Below are positions 36,561 to 44,492 of a stretch of DNA of 64,000 nucleotides, piece by piece (the stretch's first letter is position 1; each line of letters begins with the position of its first letter). Source of the stretch: Gallaecimonas kandeliae (GTDB lineage Bacteria > Pseudomonadota > Gammaproteobacteria > Enterobacterales > Gallaecimonadaceae); contig NZ_CP118480.1 in the NCBI RefSeq assembly GCF_030450055.1, positions 2,321,415 to 2,385,414 on the forward strand. Direction: 5' to 3'. A model generated the notes under the pieces. The model was given only the letters and a program-made list of their open reading frames with translations, was not told the DNA's origin and ran no database searches. The position numbers and the translations under genes were made by a program.

Positions 36561-37133
36561 GGCGGGATCTCCATGGTGGGTGGTGGGGTTAAAGGAGGCC
36601 TTGAGGGCGGCAATGGCCTTCATGCCGTCGAGGGCCGGGTCATTGGTCAGGGCGATATGCAGCAGCGCCAGGGGGCGACCGCTGGCCTTGTCGTAGGCGA
36701 AGACGGCGCTGGTGTAGCGGTACTCTTTGTCGCGGATCATCTGGGCCGCGTTCTTGGTCCACTCCACCCCATCGGCGAAGAGGCCCTGGCCCGGCACGTA
36801 GCGCAGGGCGGACGGCTTGACCCAACCGGCGGCCGGGGCGGGCTGGCCGTTGTCGCTGGTGCGCAGGGTCTGGTGTTCGTAGTCGAAGTGGTAGTCGTTG
36901 CTGCGCTCGGCAGCGGCGGCCTGGATGGCCTGCCAGGCGGTGTCGTCCAGCAGCCACTGGCCACCAGGTACATCAAAGGGGCGACCGTCCTTGGCCTTGA
37001 ACAGACCGTCCGGCAACAGCTGCACAGCGCCCGCCTGCTCCAGGGAGAGGCTACAGGCGACGATGCCAACCACGGCGGCGTTGGTCTGGTTGTTCAGTGC
37101 CGCGACGGCGGCTTCAAGGGGGTGTTTTTTCAT
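35994..37133 (-). CDS. Mu-like prohead protease I with in-frame scaffold
   Basis: 379 residues. The N-terminal about 180 residues are the Mu-like protease (WLLDDTAWQAIQ, NDYHFDYEHQTL, PAAGWVKPSALRY, KEYRYTSAVFAYDK; the conserved His/Asp/Ser-type motifs of the family). The C-terminal half is a helical scaffold that the protease cleaves during head maturation. An internal start makes the scaffold separately. It lies directly after a cargo cassette terminator and a candidate late-promoter motif. Confidence 0.88.
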   Translation of the reverse strand: MKKHPLEAAVAALNNQTNAAVVGIVACSLSLEQAGAVQLLPDGLFKAKDGRPFDVPGGQWLLDDTAWQAIQAAAAERSNDYHFDYEHQTLRTSDNGQPAPAAGWVKPSALRYVPGQGLFADGVEWTKNAAQMIRDKEYRYTSAVFAYDKASGRPLALLHIALTNDPALDGMKAIAALKASFNPTTHHGDPAMNEALRLLAALGVSTEGIDPADAAACKTAVDQGTAAITALKAKADKTGPLETEVAALKAKTGPDMSQFVPKDVHAEALQQLAALSAQHGTVTLDATMEAATKAGKVFGEKDKAYLLALGKTQGVAALKAVVDERPAIAALTTTQTTAKPPEGEDTAIAALTAEDKKFADAIGCSYEEFAKAKAEQNKE

Positions 37134-37164
37134 GGGGCCATGGTGGCCCCAGGGAGTCAGGGGG

Positions 37165-37180
37165 TGGGATGAAACGCGTT
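37165..37180 (-). promoter_or_regulatory. Candidate late-promoter element upstream of protease gene (PI-like)
   Basis: TGGGATGAAACGCGTT on the plus strand (AACGCGTTTCATCCCA in the sense of transcription), 32 bp before the protease start. The identical 16-mer occurs at 46280-46295 before the lysis block. Mu places activator-dependent late promoters at exactly these two points. Confidence 0.5.
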
Positions 37181-37184
37181 ACTG

Positions 37185-37205
37185 AAAAATGGGCCATGCA
37201 GGCCC
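37185..37205 (-). terminator. Terminator of the central cargo cassette
   Basis: On the minus strand GGGCC tgcat GGCCC followed by ATTTTTC, 31 bp after the stop of the membrane-protein gene. It insulates the cassette from the protease operon. Confidence 0.7.
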
Positions 37206-37235
37206 GTGGGGTTTAGGCTGAGTCGTTATTGGGTT

Positions 37236-38153
37236 TTAAGGGTGAATTTCGGACGTCTTTATTAGTGATTTTTCCAGCCATTTGAAACAGTCAGACGTTC
37301 TTTCCAGACCTTTATTGAGCGCCAGCTCAAGCAATGCATCCACTGGTGTTCCTATCAAATCCGTAAGCGTGGTCATCTTCCCGTCTTTTGACTGATATTC
37401 TCGACGCATTCGCAGATTTTCTCGCTTTGAATACACCTCAACGGTAGCTTTAGCCAACTGAACCGAGGTTAGATCAGGCAACCTTCTGCATTCAACCATT
37501 CGGGAATGAAGGGAATCAAAGCCAGTCCTATGTTTTAAATACGTGTTCCATATTTGGTGATAGCTCCGTATCGAGCTATCAATCACTTTTGCACAATACC
37601 TGATGCTGCCGCCTTCACTTTGATACGCGTAGACCCACTCTACTATCTCAGCCAGCGTGTCGGCTGCCCGCTCTACATATTCTGTCTCTATTTGGGTTCT
37701 GGATTGACTCTCAAGAGTAGTCAAGTTGGCTAGCAAGTCTGTTAAAAACAGTCCTATTTCGCTTAGTTTCTGTTCTCTGTGTGCGGCCAGGACCATATCC
37801 TGTTGCGCCACAGCAGCCTTGGCGGCTTCAACTCGGGCATCCGCCATTTCTTGGCGAGTCAGTTTGGCGTCTTCCCTTGCCAGTTGCAGTTCTTCTGCCT
37901 GCATGCGCAGCTGATTGACCAGCAGCACTATGGCCACGAATGACAGGATGGGGTTGAGCACACCACCCAAGTAATCCCCGAAGGTGCCGAAGTCTTCATG
38001 CTTGGGGGATAAGGCTCCGTGAAATTTCAGCAGGTAGGCCCCCAGCAATAACAATGCAGCCACAACAGGCACGATGAAGTACCAACGGCTGATGGGTTTG
38101 ACTTTGTTGGTGTCGTTTGCTTGGTCGAGCTGGGGTTGTTCCATATCACTCAT
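37236..38153 (-). CDS. Two-helix membrane protein, putative abortive-infection type
   Basis: 305 residues. Two N-terminal membrane helices (about 24-43 and 65-82) bracket FGTFGDYLGGVLNPILSF, a pattern I associate with the putAbiC-type (putative phage abortive infection) membrane proteins; a coiled coil (about 83-125) and a long cytoplasmic helical domain follow. Lower GC than the neighbouring head genes marks it as cargo. It overlaps the secreted-protein gene by 8 bp and shares its promoter and terminator. Function (superinfection exclusion or defence) is inferred. Confidence 0.65.
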   Translation of the reverse strand: MSDMEQPQLDQANDTNKVKPISRWYFIVPVVAALLLLGAYLLKFHGALSPKHEDFGTFGDYLGGVLNPILSFVAIVLLVNQLRMQAEELQLAREDAKLTRQEMADARVEAAKAAVAQQDMVLAAHREQKLSEIGLFLTDLLANLTTLESQSRTQIETEYVERAADTLAEIVEWVYAYQSEGGSIRYCAKVIDSSIRSYHQIWNTYLKHRTGFDSLHSRMVECRRLPDLTSVQLAKATVEVYSKRENLRMRREYQSKDGKMTTLTDLIGTPVDALLELALNKGLERTSDCFKWLEKSLIKTSEIHP

Positions 38154-38643
38154 GTGCCGTTATCCGTATCCGGCCAAAGCCGGTCTCTGCGTCTGTCCAT
38201 ACCTCCACCGTTCGGGTGGGGGTGTCCTTACTACTGTGCTTACCCTGGGCCTGGTCTGAAGCCTTGAGCTGTTGCGCCACCCAGTTGGGGCCGCCGGGCA
38301 GGTCCGGGGCCAGCAGTTGGGTGGCGGCCATCATCACCCGCACGTTGCGCATCAAGAGGCTGTCGTTGTCGTCCGGCCAGGTGAGGTACAGATCCACCCG
38401 GTGGGGATGCTCCCGGCTGCCGGTGAAGGCAATGGCTTGCTGGTTGGGTTCGCCTTCGTAGACGCGCCGCCCTGTGCTGCTGGACAGCAGGGCGAAGTGG
38501 TCGGGGAGGGCTTTGAGGATGGCGGCTTCACCGAGGGGGAAGCCAGGGGCCGTGCTGTAGGCCGAGGCCGTGGCGGGCTCGTCGAGGGCAACCTGCGCCG
38601 ACCCCAGGGTGACCAGCATCAGCACCACCAGACTAAGCATCAT
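38146..38643 (-). CDS. Cargo-cassette exported protein, unknown (165 aa)
   Basis: Signal peptide MMLSLVVLMLVTLGSAQVA, then a soluble domain with VDLYLTWPDDNDSLLMRNV and a C-terminal VEVWTDAETGFGRIRI strand. No family recognised. First gene of the two-gene cassette, about 60 bp downstream of a promoter with a symmetric operator; its end overlaps the membrane-protein gene, so the two products probably act together at the envelope. Confidence 0.6.
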   Translation of the reverse strand: MMLSLVVLMLVTLGSAQVALDEPATASAYSTAPGFPLGEAAILKALPDHFALLSSSTGRRVYEGEPNQQAIAFTGSREHPHRVDLYLTWPDDNDSLLMRNVRVMMAATQLLAPDLPGGPNWVAQQLKASDQAQGKHSSKDTPTRTVEVWTDAETGFGRIRITAHE

Positions 38644-38702
38644 TGCCTCGCCTTTGTTGCTCTTCCATGTCCTTGCCTCGCGGATCCTTGCCCATCGTTC
38701 GC

Positions 38703-38739
38703 AGTATAGGGCGTTTAAATCGCCCGCAAAACGTTTAAA
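38703..38739 (-). promoter_or_regulatory. Promoter and operator of the central cargo cassette
   Basis: On the minus strand a TATACT -10 box (38703-38708) is separated by 17 bp from a weak TTTTGC -35 (38726-38731). The spacer (38709-38725) is itself a near-perfect palindrome, GGGCG tttaaat CGCCC, and CGTTTAAA recurs 20 bp further up (38732-38739). A repressor bound in the spacer would block transcription, so the cassette is probably regulated apart from the phage late genes. Confidence 0.55.
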
Positions 38740-38777
38740 AGGGTCTGGCGGCTAGCTCGGCACGGCCCAAGGGGGCG

Positions 38778-39245
38778 TTAGGCGCTTACAGCGCCGCTGA
38801 GGAAGTCGGCGACGATGGCGAGGATCTCGGCCTCGTCTTCGGGGGTGACGCCGAGGAAAGGGCGGGCCGGGATATCGCCCCAGAGGTGGGGGAACTGGGC
38901 CCTGGTGCCGCCGAACTGCATCATGGCGCCGTAGACCATGGGGGTGCCCAGGGACAGATCGTGACTGGTGGCCTGGTAGACCAGGTTGTAGAGGTAGCCG
39001 TTCTCGATGAGCACCTTGTCCAGGTTCTTGGTCTTGCGGGCCAGGGTCGAGGGCCTCAAGGGCGCCCAGGGGGTGCCGTCCGGGGCGACGCCTGCATCGA
39101 AGCGGTCCTGGGTGCTGCCCAGCAGGTACTCACCGATGGCGGCCATGGGCTGCTGGAGGTCCTCACCCTGGTCGATAAGATCCTGGAGGGTCTTGTGGGT
39201 TTCGGCAAAGCCCTGGGGGGCGATGTTGATTTGGGTTCCGGCCAT
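38778..39245 (-). CDS. Phage virion morphogenesis protein (Mu gpG-like)
   Basis: 155 residues of the Phage_tail_S / Mu gpG family: RFDAGVAPDGTPWAPLRPST, ENGYLYNLVYQ, YGAMMQFGGT and IPARPFLGV are the family signature. Needed for head or tail completion. Follows the F-like gene by 41 bp, as F-G in Mu. Confidence 0.88.
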   Translation of the reverse strand: MAGTQINIAPQGFAETHKTLQDLIDQGEDLQQPMAAIGEYLLGSTQDRFDAGVAPDGTPWAPLRPSTLARKTKNLDKVLIENGYLYNLVYQATSHDLSLGTPMVYGAMMQFGGTRAQFPHLWGDIPARPFLGVTPEDEAEILAIVADFLSGAVSA

Positions 39246-39286
39246 GCTATGGTTGTTTCCTCAAGTGATGCAGGGTGAGGTTCGGC

Positions 39287-40537
39287 TCAATTCCCTGCAC
39301 TGCTGTCCGCACCGCCGATGCCGGGGCGAGATCCCACCGCTTTGCCTTCCAGGAACACCAGCATTCCTTGCCGCTGCCGGTTGACGTAGCCAAGCTGCTT
39401 AACCGGGATAAAGGTCCAGGCTTCCAAGATCCCCCTGGCCACCTGGGCCACCAGCAACTGCCCCTTGTACTTGCCCGCCGAGACCATGCGCAGGAACCGC
39501 CAGCGCAGCTCAACCTTGCCGGTGCCCTTGTGGCGCTCAAAGGCGGCCCAGACTTCGTCCGGCTTGGTAAGCACCTCAGGCACCAGGGGCAGCATGGGCG
39601 CCCTGGCGATGTCGATATGGTCGGCGAGGCTGGCCGCGTTGAGGTAGACCGGCATGGGGCCGCCCTGCCAGATCACCTCGCTCCCGCCCAACACCTGGGT
39701 GGCGAGGGCCACCAGCTCGTCGCGGGTCTGGGCCCTGGCCGCCAGAGGCGCCTTGGCCTCATGGATGGGCAGCAGCTCGGGCCGGCCGTAGGTCTTCCAA
39801 GAACCCGGCGTCAGCCGCTCCCAGGCCTCCCCCTTGCCGGCCTGCCAGTCGGCCATGTCCTGGTCGGTGAGGCGCCGTCCCAGGCTCGCCTCCCCCACCG
39901 AGTAGTCAAAGCCGGGGTCTATGCCCTTGGGCACCTCCAGGACCTCGCCGGTCTTCTTGTTAGTCCACTGATAAGTGCCCTGCTCCGGCGCTTGGCCTAT
40001 CTCCAGCCCCAGCCGCTGGAACTGGCCTTCTGTGTAGCCGCGCACTGTGCAGGTGCAGCCCCAACCGTTCTGGGGGAAGTGGGTGCGCCACCAGGGGTCG
40101 TCCTTAGGCAGCACCAGCTTGTCCCAAGACAGGTGGTCAGGGCGGGGGGTGCCGGAGTGGCCATGGCGGTATTGCCAGTAGGGGAAGCCCTGGAGCTGCT
40201 CCCAGCGCCCGGCGTTGTAGGCCTGGCGCATATTGGTGTCGTAGATCACGCGGGCGCGCCAGTCGGCACCGCCTTTGTGCTCCCAGCCGTGCTTGGCGGC
40301 GATGGCCTTGAACTGCTGCTTGAACGCGCCGAGGGCCACGCCATCGGCTATGGCGCCGTCCACGGCCTGGCGCAGGTCCGCCAGCAGGTCGGCCTGCATG
40401 GCGCCGGCCACCACGAAGGCGCGGCTGTGCATGGCGCCCCAGAGGTCGTCCCAGGCGGCCGTGGGCATGCTGAGCTTGCCCCGGAAAAAGTCGATGGCCT
40501 GGGCGAACTGCACGCCGCCGTACTGCGCGGACCCCAT
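39287..40537 (-). CDS. Minor head protein (Mu gpF-like) with C-terminal nuclease-like domain
   Basis: 416 residues. The N-terminal about 220 residues are the SPP1 gp7/Mu F head morphogenesis domain (ARVIYDTNMRQAYNAGRW, FPQNGWGCTCTVRGY). The C-terminal about 130 residues (VYLNAASLADHIDIARAPML, TGKVELRWRFLRMV, AWTFIPVKQLGYVNRQRQGM) look like the PBECR2-type nuclease domain appended to some Mu F proteins. It starts on the last base of the portal stop (TGATG). May travel with the DNA end during ejection. Confidence 0.8.
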   Translation of the reverse strand: MGSAQYGGVQFAQAIDFFRGKLSMPTAAWDDLWGAMHSRAFVVAGAMQADLLADLRQAVDGAIADGVALGAFKQQFKAIAAKHGWEHKGGADWRARVIYDTNMRQAYNAGRWEQLQGFPYWQYRHGHSGTPRPDHLSWDKLVLPKDDPWWRTHFPQNGWGCTCTVRGYTEGQFQRLGLEIGQAPEQGTYQWTNKKTGEVLEVPKGIDPGFDYSVGEASLGRRLTDQDMADWQAGKGEAWERLTPGSWKTYGRPELLPIHEAKAPLAARAQTRDELVALATQVLGGSEVIWQGGPMPVYLNAASLADHIDIARAPMLPLVPEVLTKPDEVWAAFERHKGTGKVELRWRFLRMVSAGKYKGQLLVAQVARGILEAWTFIPVKQLGYVNRQRQGMLVFLEGKAVGSRPGIGGADSSAGN

Positions 40538-42108
40538 CAGTTGCCCAGCTCCACGTCATAGCGGCCGGCCAGGCTGGCCGCCGCCATGGCCTGCTGCATC
40601 ACCCCGGCCAGGGCGGCGGCGCCCTGGCCCTGGTAGGCCTGGATCAGGGCCTGCTCCACTTCCTCCCAGCTCTGGGCCTTATCCACCAGGTCGGCAATGG
40701 CGGTCAGTTGCTGGTCCAGCTCGGTGCCGGCCTCGTTGGCCAACTGGTCGGTGAAACTGCCGAGGCCGTCACCTTGTGGCGGGGCCGCCTTGAGGGCGGC
40801 AAAGCGCAGGGCCGCAGGGCTTTGCGGCGTCGCCGGTGCCGGTGCGCCCGTTGGGGCTCCCAGCACCGCTTCGCCGTCCTTGGGCTGGGGGATCTTCAGC
40901 TTGTCATTGACCCAGGCGGCAGGGATGCGGGCGCCGGCCTGGACCAGGGGCGGTATAGCCTGGCTGAAGCTGACCAGATCTTCCGGCTCCTGGGTGTCGA
41001 ACTGGAGCCGGGCCCGGCGGCGCTGGTCGGTGTAGGTGCTGCCGTTCAGGAGCAGCAGCGGCCATACCAGGTCGCGGGTCAGGGTTGAGCCGATCTGGCG
41101 CAGGTCGGAGTCCCGCAGCTCTTCGCGCACCTCGTTGTGGACGTTGCCCAAGGCATGGGTGCTGGACTTGCCGTCCGCCTGGCTGGTGAGGGTGCCGCCC
41201 AGGATCACCTTGGACTGGGTACGCTCGGCCCACTCCACCATGGCCATGTAGGGGTCGGAGGCGCCTTTGGCCGCTTCGCGGAACTCGATGTCCATGCCCT
41301 TGGGGATGATGCCGCCGGCATTGTGGCCGATGCTCATGATCGCCTGCAGAAGGGTGGACTTCTCGGCCTGACTGGCACCGGCCGGGTACTTGCCGAGGCG
41401 CAGCGGCAGGCCATAGATCTCCAGGAACTCGGCCAGGTCCCGCACGCTGTAGTTCTTAAACAGGAAGGGCCAGGCCAGGGTGCGGATAAGGCCAGAGCGG
41501 GGGATATAGCCCGACTTGGCCTTGTGGCGGTGCTGCACCCAGCCAAATTGCCAAAGCGGCTCGGCCCTGCCCCCGTCCAGGCGCAGCAGCACCTGGCTGG
41601 GGTTGGTCTCGCTCACGGTGAAGCGCCTGGCCGGCAGGGTTTCAAACTGCTGCGGATACCATTCTTTGCTGTCCCTGGCCCAGTGGACCTGGCTGTTGTT
41701 GATACTGCGCAGTATGCCGTCGCCCATATCCAGGATGAGGTCTTCGAAGTCCGGCACCGACCTGAGGATCTCGTTGACCATGTCGGCATCGCGCTGTTCG
41801 GCGCGGCTGGCGTTCGGCGGCGGCACTATCTGCCACGTCTTACTGAGGAGGGCATTCTTGCGTTTGGCCAGTTCGGCCATGACGTGGCCGTCCTTTTCCT
41901 CGATGTCGTCGGCAAGGTCCAACTGACCGAGCAGGTCGCCATGTTCGGCGTTTAACATGATCTCGGCCAGGCGGGCCGGGGTGAGGCCGGAAGTGGGGTG
42001 TTCGGCCCACTCTTTGCGCACCAGGCCCACCTCGGCCTTGTCAGTCTGCTGATTGGTCAGGGCCTGGGTATTGCGGCCCAGACGGGCCTTGATTTTGTCG
42101 ATACTCAC
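40537..42108 (-). CDS. Portal protein (DUF935, Mu gp29-like)
   Basis: 523 residues, DUF935 family: LDLADDIEEKDGHVMAELAK, QFGWVQHRHKAKSGYIPRSG and KVILGGTLTSQADGKSSTHA are typical. Forms the dodecameric DNA entry ring of the head. GTG start at 42108 directly after the terminase TAA (TAAGTG). A Pro/Ala-rich stretch (about 415-440) precedes a C-terminal helical part. Confidence 0.9.
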   Translation of the reverse strand: MSIDKIKARLGRNTQALTNQQTDKAEVGLVRKEWAEHPTSGLTPARLAEIMLNAEHGDLLGQLDLADDIEEKDGHVMAELAKRKNALLSKTWQIVPPPNASRAEQRDADMVNEILRSVPDFEDLILDMGDGILRSINNSQVHWARDSKEWYPQQFETLPARRFTVSETNPSQVLLRLDGGRAEPLWQFGWVQHRHKAKSGYIPRSGLIRTLAWPFLFKNYSVRDLAEFLEIYGLPLRLGKYPAGASQAEKSTLLQAIMSIGHNAGGIIPKGMDIEFREAAKGASDPYMAMVEWAERTQSKVILGGTLTSQADGKSSTHALGNVHNEVREELRDSDLRQIGSTLTRDLVWPLLLLNGSTYTDQRRRARLQFDTQEPEDLVSFSQAIPPLVQAGARIPAAWVNDKLKIPQPKDGEAVLGAPTGAPAPATPQSPAALRFAALKAAPPQGDGLGSFTDQLANEAGTELDQQLTAIADLVDKAQSWEEVEQALIQAYQGQGAAALAGVMQQAMAAASLAGRYDVELGN

Positions 42109-43752
42109 TTACCAGCCCCCTTTCATCGGTACTGTCAAATCGTCGTCTTTGGTGGCGTCCCAGCGGCTGTTGTGGCTGGGCAATGGGGTGTATTCGATGG
42201 TGCCCCCTTCCATGAAGGAGGCCCGCACGGCCATGCACAGAGCGACTGCGAAGTCGCCATGGCGCTTGCCCTTGCCGGATTGCAGGTCGTCCTTGCGGCC
42301 TTTGTCGATGCTGGGAATGCCGTTCACAAGCTTGATGTGCTGGAGGTCGTCCAGCACCGTCTGGTGGCGGGGCAGCTCCAGGTTGAAGGCCTCGAACTCG
42401 CCTTTGAGCTTGGGCATCCACTCGTGATACCAGCCCTGGCTGAGATTGACCTGGTCCACCATCTCGACGCCGTACTTGAGTGCGGCTTGCTCGGCGAGAT
42501 ACCCGCCGTTGCCGGTGGCGTCAAAGGCCAGGCCAACCAGGCGCGGCAGGCGGCTGGTGATGTAGAACATGATCTGTTCTTGCTGCTTGTAGGGGACGTT
42601 GCGCAACTCGACGGCGAAGGGCACCCGCTTGCGCAGGTCCGGCTTGATGGCCAGGGGCACGAAGACGGTGAGGTCACCCCGGCGGGCAAAGTCCTCGCCG
42701 AAGCTGTGGCGGTCCTCGGGGTCGAGCTGGGCCAGCAGCGGCTTGAGGTTGGCTTCACACCAGTCCCGCACCTCGGCTTCGCGCATGTCCGGCGTCCAGG
42801 CCATGAAGTCTTCCGGGGCTTCGAAGCGCAGGATGGGGATGGAATGGTCGGCCACCATGGCCGCTTCGATGAGGATGCGGGACAGGTAGCTGCCCCCGGA
42901 CTTGCGGGGCACGCAGCCGTATTCCTCGTCGGCGCATTCCTGGTTGGGTGCGTTCTTGTAGAGGTTCTCGCGCCACTTCGCCTCGCCTGCCAGGCTCCAG
43001 TCTTGGCCGGTGACATAACAGATCCGCTTGTAGAGGCCGTCCGCTATGGCGTCGTCCAGGGTGATGCGGTGGACGCTGTAGTCCTTGCGGCCTTCGCGGG
43101 CGTCCTGGATGTAGGTGTTAAACGGGTTATCAACGCCGTTGTGGGTGCTGATCAGACGCACCTTGTTGCCCCACATGGTGAGCGCCAGGGCGGCCTTGAG
43201 CAGCTCTTCGAGGTTCTCGTGGAAGCCAGCTTCGTCGATGACCACGTCCCCTTGCAGGCCGCGCAGGTTGGACGGCCGGGAGCTGAGGGCCTGGATCTTC
43301 CGCCCCGTCTTGGGGAAGCGGATCATGTAGGTGAGGATCTCTTCCTTCTTGGCGCTGTCCCAGAAGGTCTGCTCATAGACGTCGGCCTCGGCCAACTGGT
43401 TGAAGGCCTTGGCGAAGAGCGCGGCAGCGGCGATGTACTCAAGTGCCATTTCCTTCTTGCTGCCCACGTAGAAGGTGTTGCAGCCGCCCCGGCGGCGGGG
43501 CTTGGCGGCGTTGATGACGTTGCGGCCGGCCTCGGCCCAGGTCAGGCCGGTGCGGCGGCTCTTCTCGGCGATCATCACCTGGGATTCGTCCTCGAACCAG
43601 CGCTGCTGGTACGGCAGGAAGACTGGCTCACCGCCGGGCTGGGCGTCGACCATCTCCTGGGGCACGTCCACCCCGGCCAGCTCCAACTCCTCGGCGAGGT
43701 TTATCTTGCGCGGTTCGCTGATGGCGGTGAGGTGCAGCTTATTGGTGGCCAT
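42109..43752 (-). CDS. Terminase large subunit (Mu gp28-like)
   Basis: 547 residues. ATPase Walker A-like AEKSRRTGLTWAEAG and Walker B DVVIDEAGFHE lie in the first 180 residues; the RNase H-like nuclease domain has FDATGNGGYLAEQAAL and KGKRHGDFAVALCMA. It packages DNA headful-wise from the integrated copies. GGAGG ribosome site; overlaps the small membrane-protein gene by 14 bp. Confidence 0.92.
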   Translation of the reverse strand: MATNKLHLTAISEPRKINLAEELELAGVDVPQEMVDAQPGGEPVFLPYQQRWFEDESQVMIAEKSRRTGLTWAEAGRNVINAAKPRRRGGCNTFYVGSKKEMALEYIAAAALFAKAFNQLAEADVYEQTFWDSAKKEEILTYMIRFPKTGRKIQALSSRPSNLRGLQGDVVIDEAGFHENLEELLKAALALTMWGNKVRLISTHNGVDNPFNTYIQDAREGRKDYSVHRITLDDAIADGLYKRICYVTGQDWSLAGEAKWRENLYKNAPNQECADEEYGCVPRKSGGSYLSRILIEAAMVADHSIPILRFEAPEDFMAWTPDMREAEVRDWCEANLKPLLAQLDPEDRHSFGEDFARRGDLTVFVPLAIKPDLRKRVPFAVELRNVPYKQQEQIMFYITSRLPRLVGLAFDATGNGGYLAEQAALKYGVEMVDQVNLSQGWYHEWMPKLKGEFEAFNLELPRHQTVLDDLQHIKLVNGIPSIDKGRKDDLQSGKGKRHGDFAVALCMAVRASFMEGGTIEYTPLPSHNSRWDATKDDDLTVPMKGGW

Positions 43753-43912
43753 GGCGGCCTCCTATCCAGGGCCAGGACTTGGCAACCAGGTAGAGCGCCC
43801 CGCCGAAGAACAGGGCCATGTCCCAGGCCTGTGTGGCCAGGGCCGAGAGGAACAGCAAGGCAAAGAGCGTCCCCCAGACGGCGGCCATTACCTGGTGGAA
43901 GGCTTGGCTCAT
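43739..43912 (-). CDS. 57-residue small membrane protein between terminase genes
   Basis: Reads MSQAFHQVMAAVWGTLFALL through two hydrophobic stretches (about 9-26 and 30-45) and ends GGRHGHQ. Its ATG shares a base with the small terminase stop (TGATG) and its end overlaps the large terminase start, so it is locked into the operon. Too short for standard gene finding. Small membrane proteins at this place could serve in lysis or exclusion; no family is recognised. Confidence 0.65.
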   Translation of the reverse strand: MSQAFHQVMAAVWGTLFALLFLSALATQAWDMALFFGGALYLVAKSWPWIGGRHGHQ

Positions 43913-44490
43913 CAGGCTTTCCCCAACAGGATCTGGCGGATGCGGTCTTCGAGCTGCTCGCTCATGCCGTCTTCGCCGCGTAGCTCTTCACTCACGGCGT
44001 TGGCCGCTTCCTCGGCGTAGGCGCGGCGGATCTCTTTCTCGCGCTTGTGGCTGCTCATGGCCGCGCTCTCCAGTCTTTGGGCGGCGAGCATGGCATCCTT
44101 GATCATGCCGATATCCACTTCGGCCTCCGGGTCCTCGGCCTGGCGCATCATGGCTTTGAACAGCTGGGTGCGGCCTATCTCCAGGATGAGTTTGGAGAGG
44201 TCCCCGGACGGCTTATCGCCGAGCTGGGCCACCAGGGCGTTGCTGACCTCCCGCAATTCGCGCAGGTCCTTGCCGATGGACTCCAGACGGGTGGCGTAAC
44301 GGTTGAGCCCGGAACGGGACAGCTGCATGTCTTCGGGCAGTTCAGCGCCCTCGATCAGCTCGTTGACGGCGTCCAGGATGTCGCCTTGGTTCAGGCGGCC
44401 GTCGCGCAGCATGGCGTCCAGCTCGCGGCGGATATGCTCAGGCAGCAGGTCGATTTTGGAGCGGCGGCCTCGGGTGGGCTTGTCGGCCAT
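43912..44490 (-). CDS. Small terminase subunit (DUF3486, Mu gp27-like)
   Basis: 192 residues, basic helix-turn-helix N-terminus (RGRRSKIDLLPEHIRRELD), then a coiled coil: the DUF3486 pattern of Mu gp27. It recognises the packaging start near the phage left end and recruits the large subunit. Confidence 0.88.
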   Translation of the reverse strand: MADKPTRGRRSKIDLLPEHIRRELDAMLRDGRLNQGDILDAVNELIEGAELPEDMQLSRSGLNRYATRLESIGKDLRELREVSNALVAQLGDKPSGDLSKLILEIGRTQLFKAMMRQAEDPEAEVDIGMIKDAMLAAQRLESAAMSSHKREKEIRRAYAEEAANAVSEELRGEDGMSEQLEDRIRQILLGKA

Positions 44491-44492
44491 GC

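Noticed and set aside
41998..43983. 661-codon plus-strand frame across terminase and portal
   Set aside because: Antisense shadow of the clear terminase/portal genes; no family features or ribosome site.
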